Shown here piece by piece: positions 57,901-64,000 of a DNA stretch of 64,000 bases. The position numbers were made by a program, and so were the translations under genes. Source of the DNA: Umbelopsis ramanniana AG (taxonomy: Eukaryota; Mucoromycota; Umbelopsidomycetes; Umbelopsidales; Umbelopsidaceae); NCBI RefSeq assembly GCF_025399195.1, contig NW_026252096.1, positions 372,001 through 436,000 of the forward strand. The letters run 5' to 3'. Under the pieces are notes generated by a model that worked only from the letters and a program-made list of their open reading frames with translations, did not search any database and had not been told where the DNA came from. Every line of letters begins with the position of its first letter. Position 1 is the stretch's first letter.

Positions 57901-59279
57901 ATGCCAGGAAATGCGAATTATCTTGACACAACGCAACTTTTTGGATTCCCATTGAGCGATTATGGTTTTGGCTCGGAAACAACCGGCCTAGAATACAGCA
58001 TTTTATCAAATATGTTGCAGTCTCCCGGCGAGCTGCCAGCAAATTCGGATGCTCAATCTACGTCTAACACGGCAGAGACTTCGCCATTAGTCTCACAAGC
58101 GTCAACCAATACTGCCAATATCTCATCCCAAGCCGGCGGAGCCGATCAAACTGCCATGGCCATCGATTCTTCTATCTGGCCCGATCCAAAGCCGATGGAT
58201 ACACCTTCAAGTATAACATCTACCTCTTCGCCATTTGCTGTACCTCAAGGATCGCCCTCTGCTGGTTCACCACAGCAACAAAAGCCAACGCACTACGCAA
58301 TGACAAAGCGAGATAGTGTCTCATCCTCTGGAGGAGGTCGTCGTAAAGGCGGTAGTGGTAACACTCCTGAAGCGGTCTACGCCAGTGTAAAGCGTCCTTT
58401 CAATTATGCTGAAGGTTTTCATTATTTGATTCAATACGTTCGAGACAAGTAAGTAATATGAAACGAAAGGCAAATGCCACTAGCTTTCTTCAGCCGCCTT
58501 ATTATAGTCGAACCCCGCAAGTGGTTTTGGCTTTATTATTATCAGTCTACTCATCATTTTATTACAGGATGCCTCGTGAAGACCTCATGAGAATTAGTAG
58601 AGCGCTAGCATTATTTCGCCCGTCCTTCATTGCTCTCATTATGAACTTGACAGAGGAAGACCTTGTATTTATGGAAAAGTGCTTGCAGCGAACACTATTG
58701 GTATGTTTCAATCAATGACATCCACTGGCTTAACATACCTTCTTCTAACTATATTCCAAACAATTCATTTCCTTGATCAGGAATATGAAAAATTGATCAG
58801 CTTTTCCGGTACACCGACAGTCGTCTGGCGGCGGACAGGCGAGATATGCCTTGTAGGAAAGGAATTTTCTTTGTTAACCAATTGGAGCAAGGATGCTTTG
58901 CTTGGCAAGAAAAAGTACATTTATGAAGTAAGTTGGGTATTATGACCTCGATTGATCGCCAATCATCGAGTGGAATACTAAACTCTCTTTGTAGTTAATG
59001 GACAGTCAATCAGCCGTCGAATACTGGGAAAAGTTTTCAATGCATGCTTTCGATAACACCGAATCCTGTGCCTTCACCACATGTATCTTGCTTTCACCTA
59101 CGAATCGGCCCGTGCCTTGCACCTTTTGCTTCTCGATCAAACGAGACATCTTTGATCTTCCAAGCGTAATTGTAGGCAATGTAAGTATCCCCCTTCCTTG
59201 CTATCTAGGCATGTTCTGCCGTACCATGGCTTTTTCTAACTTCACTTCTCTCCATTAGTTTTTGCCTATACTGAGTTAA
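57901..59279 (+). CDS. Ert1/AcuK-like gluconeogenesis regulator, without Zn(II)2Cys6 domain
   Basis: Exons 57901-58448, 58568-58700, 58781-58927, 58995-59180 and 59259-59279 give 344 residues. Residues about 168-344 match the PAS-containing C-terminal half of Ert1/Rds2/AcuK/Acu[100 protein letters not shown]. The N-terminal 160 residues are Ser/Thr/Pro-rich with an acidic cast. The zinc cluster that should precede them is absent: the ATG is directly preceded by an in-frame TGA, and no Cys cluster appears in the 530 bp upstream. It may act as a co-regulator, or bind DNA through a partner. The last exon has only 21 nt. Confidence 0.88.
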
Positions 59280-60386
59280 CTGGTTACGAACCTTCATTAC
59301 CATTTGCATACATATTATCACTGTTCTTCTTATTTCTTCTCGTTGCTGTACATGTATACCAAACCACCAATTAAAATATGTGCTTGTTACAAGGCTAAAG
59401 TAGATTGAAGGAAAGAAAGAGTGGTGCAAGGTAATGGAAAGACGGGTGATAAGCTGCAGTTGTAGCATTAAAACTTTGACAGATAGTACTCACGTTGACA
59501 AAGCAGCACCCCAAATCTCAAACAAAATACCGTGATTCCCATAGTTTTACGTGTCTATGGACACTCATTCAACGGACATTGCTTGATTTGACATTTTTTA
59601 ATCGAATGACATTGAACGCACCAATCAACCATTAAGAGTATGAAAGATTAAGCCTAGTGACATAACGCCATCCTGTGGCCGAAGTTGGTTTCAGCGCACT
59701 TTACGTCAGATTTTGCCCTGAGCAAAATCTTTCACTGGTGCGCTTCACAGCACCTCCGCAACGTCTCATGTCCGCCAGCCTCCTATTGGGAAAGTGTTGA
59801 GGCCACGTTGTTCGAAAAAAAAAAAAAAATGAGTCAGACAATGAGAGAGAGATCAGAGACAAAGAATCGATATTGAATGTGCACATTTCAAAGAACAGTA
59901 TACACACTAGTGTGCTGGTCGATATGATAGATCTAGCTGTATTGTACTGCAAGTGAAGGGAATTCCTTGTGAAATGATTCCGTCGTACTGCGGTCAGTTA
60001 GTGGCTATTACAGTACCTTAGCAAAGCATATATTCCCTTTCGATACATGGCTAAGGAAATTGCCTAGTGCTCACCTTAAATGATTGTAGATCTATGTACA
60101 TAATGCGTGATCGTATCATGTCTCAAACTTGTAATTACAAATCAAGATGTAAACGATATTTCTCCAATCTTTCTAACGCTTTCATTCAACATTGTAAGTT
60201 GATACAATTAAGCATATTCAGACAGATAGGCAGAGTAATTAAAAACATGGAACGACAATCAAGTTTTCAGACATGTTAGGGTGACTAGGAAAGCTCTGTT
60301 GATGCGGTGTAAGTTGCAAAATAGCTAAGGTACAAGTGAGTGAGGATATCTATTATAATTATGTTGTTCGCCGGCGAAACTATAAT
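59280..60386. other. Intergenic
   Basis: 3' flanks of two converging genes. A14 at about 59816-59829; no gene. Confidence 0.5.
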
Positions 60387-60866
60387 TTAGACAAGGACCC
60401 ACTTGATATCAAGGATACCAGTGTCTGGGTTACCGAGCTTGTTGAAGACTGCGGGAGTAAGATCCAAGGAACCGTACTTGCACTCAGGGCAGGCATCGTT
60501 GATGGTAGCTTGAACGGTCTTTCCGTTGTGGGTGATGGCAACCTTCTTACCGCACCATGAGCTCTTGGAGTCAAGGTCACCATACTGAGGAGCGTTGAGA
60601 GCGACAATCAAAGAATCGTCACCTTCTTGGGGACCGCAGGCGCCAGTGGAACCTCCCTGAAGGGCAGGGTTGAACCAGGTGGCAAGTCCAGAGTAGGTGG
60701 AGCTGCTGCGGGCTTCGAGAGCAGCACGACGCATGGCACGACGGTCATTCTTGACAGAAGGAGGGACGACGACGTGGCTCTGAGTCTCAGGAGAGACATC
60801 GATGGCAGCAGCAGCAGCGACAGCTGCGGAAGCAATGGCAAGGGCAAAGGAGAGGATTTGGACCAT
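60387..60866 (-). CDS. Secreted RlpA/expansin-like double-psi beta-barrel protein, intronless
   Basis: A single exon, 159 residues. Signal peptide 1-22 (FALAIASAAVAAAAA), a short pro-region with RRAMRRAALEAR, then the DPBB domain (about 57-159): YSGLATWFNP, GACGP, IVALNAPQYGDL, WCGKKVAITHNGKTV, INDACPECK, SLDLTPAVFNKLGN, GILDIKWVLV. Codon use is strongly biased toward C/G-ending codons, suggesting high expression. It shares all four Cys and the Asp with the gene at 56682-57368. Confidence 0.9.
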   Translation of the reverse strand: MVQILSFALAIASAAVAAAAAIDVSPETQSHVVVPPSVKNDRRAMRRAALEARSSSTYSGLATWFNPALQGGSTGACGPQEGDDSLIVALNAPQYGDLDSKSSWCGKKVAITHNGKTVQATINDACPECKYGSLDLTPAVFNKLGNPDTGILDIKWVLV

Positions 60867-60977
60867 TTTTGGTAGTTTCGTTATTTGAAATGAAGGAATG
60901 AGTTAAAGTGAAGTTTAGAGGTACGAGCCGGTCGTAGAGATTGTGATAACTTTTTCATCAACGCTTCATTGTTGTAC

Positions 60978-60985
60978 CTTTATAC
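60978..60985 (-). promoter_or_regulatory. TATA box of the intronless DPBB gene
   Basis: TATAAAGG on the minus strand, about 115 bp upstream of the ATG at 60866. The distance allows a roughly 80-nt 5' UTR. Confidence 0.5.
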
Positions 60986-61960
60986 CCCAACGAACGTCGG
61001 ACTGTGGATATAACTCTAATGGCCCAGAACATGGTCGCACTTTTGTTTCACTGTCTCACTTGGCCCGAGTATCTGAGAATCAAGTGATATGCACAGATTG
61101 CTCTCGATCATATTCAATCAGATTCGAGGTCCCTTGTCGTTAATTGTCTTCCGCATCCACTGAGCTTTGGTTGGCTTTCAAAGAGGTTGCCACATTGCCA
61201 CTTAAAGAAGTCATCATTAGTGTTACTCGCTATCAACAATACCTGAATCTTCCTAACATAGTATTCCCGTACCCTTCCATTAAAGTAATTACCTGCCATC
61301 TATTAGGCCCCAGCTAAATTCAAACATTCATCAAATTAGCTTTTCTTTATGTAAGTCGCTAGTAGAAGCGAATGGTAGAAAAAAATTTTCTCAATTTTTG
61401 GAAATCAGCGTACTTTTTTGACCGTCCGCTCTCGTTCAGTCTTGGAAATGACACCACGGCCCCAGATCACCAGACGGGGGGCCCTTGCAACCATGTGTTC
61501 CAAAAGCCATCAATCGTTGCGATACTTCATATAAGATAGCCATATATTACGTTCAATAAGGAGAACTAATGTTTTGGAACTAGATGTATACTAGCAATCA
61601 TTACCAAGAAGATGTGACAAAAGAACACTTACCTTTAACATTGAAAACTTTTCATTTTTGACGTATGCAAGACCAAGCTGAACTTCGGGCTTTCGACTGT
61701 CAGCTTTGGCCAGTTGCTAGTCTCTCTGTATCTCTTTTCCTCGTCTCCGCTACAATACCAGCACAGACATCAACGACTAGCTCGATCCATCTATTTTGTG
61801 TCTCGAAATCAGTTGCGTGATGGTGTTTGTCGTCAAATCTGAAGGTCTAGTCCTAGCGCTATCGTCTCTTGGTCGGTATCGGTGGTTGTGGTGGTTGCAG
61901 TGATTGTACTCACCATGACTTTTTTGGCTCGATGTGCGATTGGGCCCGCTATGGTTTTAT
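60986..61960. other. Intergenic
   Basis: No gene is recognised. Confidence 0.5.
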
Positions 61961-62248
61961 GTCGGCCGTGCTTTATGACCACCGTAGTTTATTGTCACTG
62001 TGCTGTATGGACCCTGTGTCTCATTACCCCCTGCGTTTTGTGGTCTCAGAAAGATGTGTCGCCTTACTTTATAATACACTTGTGCTTTATGACTGTTGTA
62101 AGGTATGGTAGCAGTGAATTATGACCACTATTGTTCATGACCGCTGTCACTTACGGTCGCCGCGAGCTAGGACCACCGTCGTATATCGCCGCTAGCATTT
62201 TTCCGCCGTCTCGTTTGACCGCTGTCGCTCATGGTATTTATCACATAT
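61961..62248 (+). repeat. Degenerate 16-bp minisatellite, about 18 units
   Basis: The sequence divides into consecutive units of mostly 16 nt ending in AT or a T-rich triplet. Examples: GTCGGCCGTGCTTTAT (61961), GACCACCGTAGTTTAT (61977), GACTGTTGTAAGGTAT (62091), GACCACTATTGTTCAT (62123), GACCGCTGTCACTTAC (62139), GACCACCGTCGTATAT (62171), GACCGCTGTCGCTCAT (62217). A working consensus is GACCRCTGTCGTTTAT. A few units are 14, 15, 17 or 18 nt. It creates overlapping spurious open frames on the + strand. Confidence 0.75.
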
Positions 62249-62532
62249 GAAACGCACAAATAATACCGAAACCAACCGATGTTTCATCGTTGAAAGTTCG
62301 CAGATTGATACTTTGCTACGTAGCATCCTGATTGTGGTATTTATTGTAAGAAATTTCAAATAGCATGTAAAGCAATCAACATGGGTTGAAGGTTATACTT
62401 TGGTAAGAGGAAGGCGAAAGGACTGCGGTAGGGCAGGAGCAAAAGAAGAAAAAAAAAAAGAAAGGAGGCAAAAAACAGAAACAAGAAGACTATTTGTCAA
62501 CGTCAAATGAAATCTTTATCATAATTGATGTA
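62249..62532. other. Intergenic
   Basis: 3' flank of MMS2, with an A-rich tract at 62447-62475. Confidence 0.5.
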
Positions 62533-63495
62533 TTAAAAGGTAGTGCCTTCGGCCGGTTGAGGTAGCTTCCTACCTGCAGTAGCCATCTCCCTGAAGAACA
62601 TATCAATGTTAGATGAAATAAAATCAAATTCAAGTTGCTCTTATTGAGTTTCTCTTACCTTCTAAGGTCAGTCAAGACAGTTTCAAGAGTATATGCCGTT
62701 CGCCAGTTAGCCAAACACGAGAGTTTAGATGAATCGACCTACCAGAACACGTTTATCATTCCGTTTCTACATGATTCAAAATAGCATTACATCACTTTGA
62801 CTAACCTTGCCATTCGTATGGTTCACACATGGGAGATTGATCTTGGAAACAAATTGTACCTGAGGTGGCTCGTTGGGGTATCTTTCGCCGCAGATAACCT
62901 TTAAGCTGTAAATTCTATTTTCGTGTACGCTCTATTCAACAGACGCTCAGTGTCAATGGCTTGGTAAAAACACTCTACTACTCATATAATGTCACTTACA
63001 TGACCAGGGCCAAGAATAGTTGCATGCCAGTTATGCATCAGAATGTCATCGTCGGCGAGACCGTAACTGCAGGTTCCATCTCCAATACCCTTCTCGCCCT
63101 TCTCAAGCTCCTCCAGTAATCGAAAGTTTCTAGGCACTGTATAGTGAGATAATTGTGTTAGGTGTGGTAGCAAGTCAAAGTTTCAAAAACGAGGCAAGTG
63201 GAGCCATTTGTTGTAAAATGTCGAAAAGCATGCGCATATAGCTTATGAGTCCTTCTGTCGTAGCTTTCTGATGACTTTTTACTACTTTACGTAAGGATAT
63301 AAATAGAACTAGAGCCGCTTCGCTGACATTTCGCCTAGACAACAAGTCAAGGGACTAGACGAGCAGAGAAATGCCAACAAGTTTCGTTGATTCCAAGGGG
63401 CCATCGGCATATTGTGACTACTCGCACTGTTGCGCAGCAAGTTGCATTTTAAGTAGAGGGAACTTTTCAGAACGAAATCTCTTACCAGTCGCCAT
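62533..63495 (-). CDS. MMS2: Ubiquitin E2 variant Mms2 (UEV1/UBE2V type)
   Basis: Five exons (63486-63495, 63000-63136, 62806-62931, 62659-62738, 62533-62590) give 136 residues, the family length. Mms2 pairs with Ubc13 to build Lys63-linked ubiquitin chains in error-free DNA damage tolerance. Visible: [70 protein letters not shown] and [18 protein letters not shown]. As expected for a UEV, the catalytic Cys box of active E2s (H-P-N, with following Cys) is replaced. The first coding exon has only 10 nt and is followed by a 349-nt intron, much longer than others in this window. Confidence 0.93.
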
Positions 63496-64000
63496 GGATA
63501 TATACGCTAATCTGTATTAAAGCGAGTGGTGTCGCGCCTTTGTACGGGAGAAACAACAACAGCCTGACCCTCACAGCGGCAAAACTAAGCAGACATGTGA
63601 CCTCAAGTTGGCCGCAGTTGCTGAGCCAATGAGAGCCTTGGAAATGCGCCTGCTTCGGCCAATAGAAATCATAATTGACTCATTACCAACACTGTGGTCG
63701 AACGTATGTTGAGGAACTTTGCTTCTGACATGTCCAAGGCCACTGCCAGATGGAGCTCTCTTTTAAAACTATGCTAACTGCTGCTCGCATGCTTTGAGGT
63801 GTAGCAGCAATATATTTATAGTTTCGATGACGAATAGGGCAAGGATATAAGTTTGAAGAGGATGACAGTAGTCAACATATTGGCCACACGCTGCTGTATT
63901 TTTCATAGAACTTTGCGTTGTCTTAAGACCTATTTCGACATTTTATTTTTCAGAGGTTTGCGTTTTTATTTTGTTGTCTACACTTTGTATTGAGATGTCA
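63496..64000. promoter_or_regulatory. Upstream region of MMS2 with two CCAAT boxes
   Basis: CCAAT occurs at 63626-63630 and 63659-63663 on the + strand, about 130-170 bp upstream of the MMS2 ATG. CCAAT works in either orientation; it may serve MMS2 or a divergent gene beyond the window. No coding frame is seen to the window end. Confidence 0.35.

Noticed and set aside
61869-62124. Two 80-codon overlapping + strand frames with His/Cys-rich translation
   Set aside because: They coincide with the 16-bp minisatellite; repeat structure explains the openness.
1-64000. CRISPR arrays, prophage or bacterial operons
   Set aside because: No regularly spaced repeats other than the 16-bp minisatellite (which has no spacers), and all recognised genes are eukaryotic with spliceosomal introns or nuclear-type promoters.

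Overview
The window is nuclear DNA from a filamentous fungus, most likely a member of the Mucoromycota (zygomycete-type mould). The evidence is dense short GT-AG introns (about 50-90 nt, donors usually GTAAGT or GTAGGT), full-length orthologues of fungal core genes (PRP16, RPN2, CTR9, MMS2, a Con7-type zinc finger), secreted double-psi-beta-barrel proteins and a multi-exon secreted NlpC/P60 protein. Species cannot be named from sequence alone.

Layout. Bases 1 to about 12,600 are a retroelement graveyard. Frameshifted pieces of Ty3/gypsy-type gag, protease, reverse transcriptase, RNase H and integrase lie on both strands, between three tRNA genes (one Gln, two identical Gly in opposite orientation). 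From 12.7 to 21.1 kb there are single genes for an NmrA-like reductase, a zinc-less MDR dehydrogenase (tail to tail with it), an unknown membrane protein, a secreted NlpC/P60 hydrolase, a second tRNA-Gln and an Ada/AraC-type protein. From 21.5 to 34.4 kb is a compact housekeeping block: PRP16 (spliceosome, 16 exons), RPN2 (proteasome base, 11 exons) and CTR9 (Paf1 complex, 13 exons). RPN2 and CTR9 share a 229-bp divergent promoter that contains a striking inverted repeat. From 35.8 to 47.1 kb are an Old Yellow Enzyme, a kelch-type membrane protein, a RING-H2 protein, a CUE-CCCH-Smr protein and a Con7-like transcription factor. From 47.1 to 64 kb genes are sparse: a short-chain dehydrogenase with one clear pseudogene and one faint relic beside it, two RlpA/expansin-like secreted proteins, an Ert1/AcuK-like regulator without a zinc cluster, a degenerate 16-bp minisatellite, and the ubiquitin E2 variant MMS2.

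Exon models were built by hand. For every multi-exon gene the exon lengths sum to an intact reading frame, and the joined protein reads through family-conserved blocks. The genes do not form one pathway. The functional themes are RNA processing, transcription and ubiquitin-proteasome work, redox enzymes, and a secreted set that probably acts on cell walls. No CRISPR, phage or bacterial operon structure is present.
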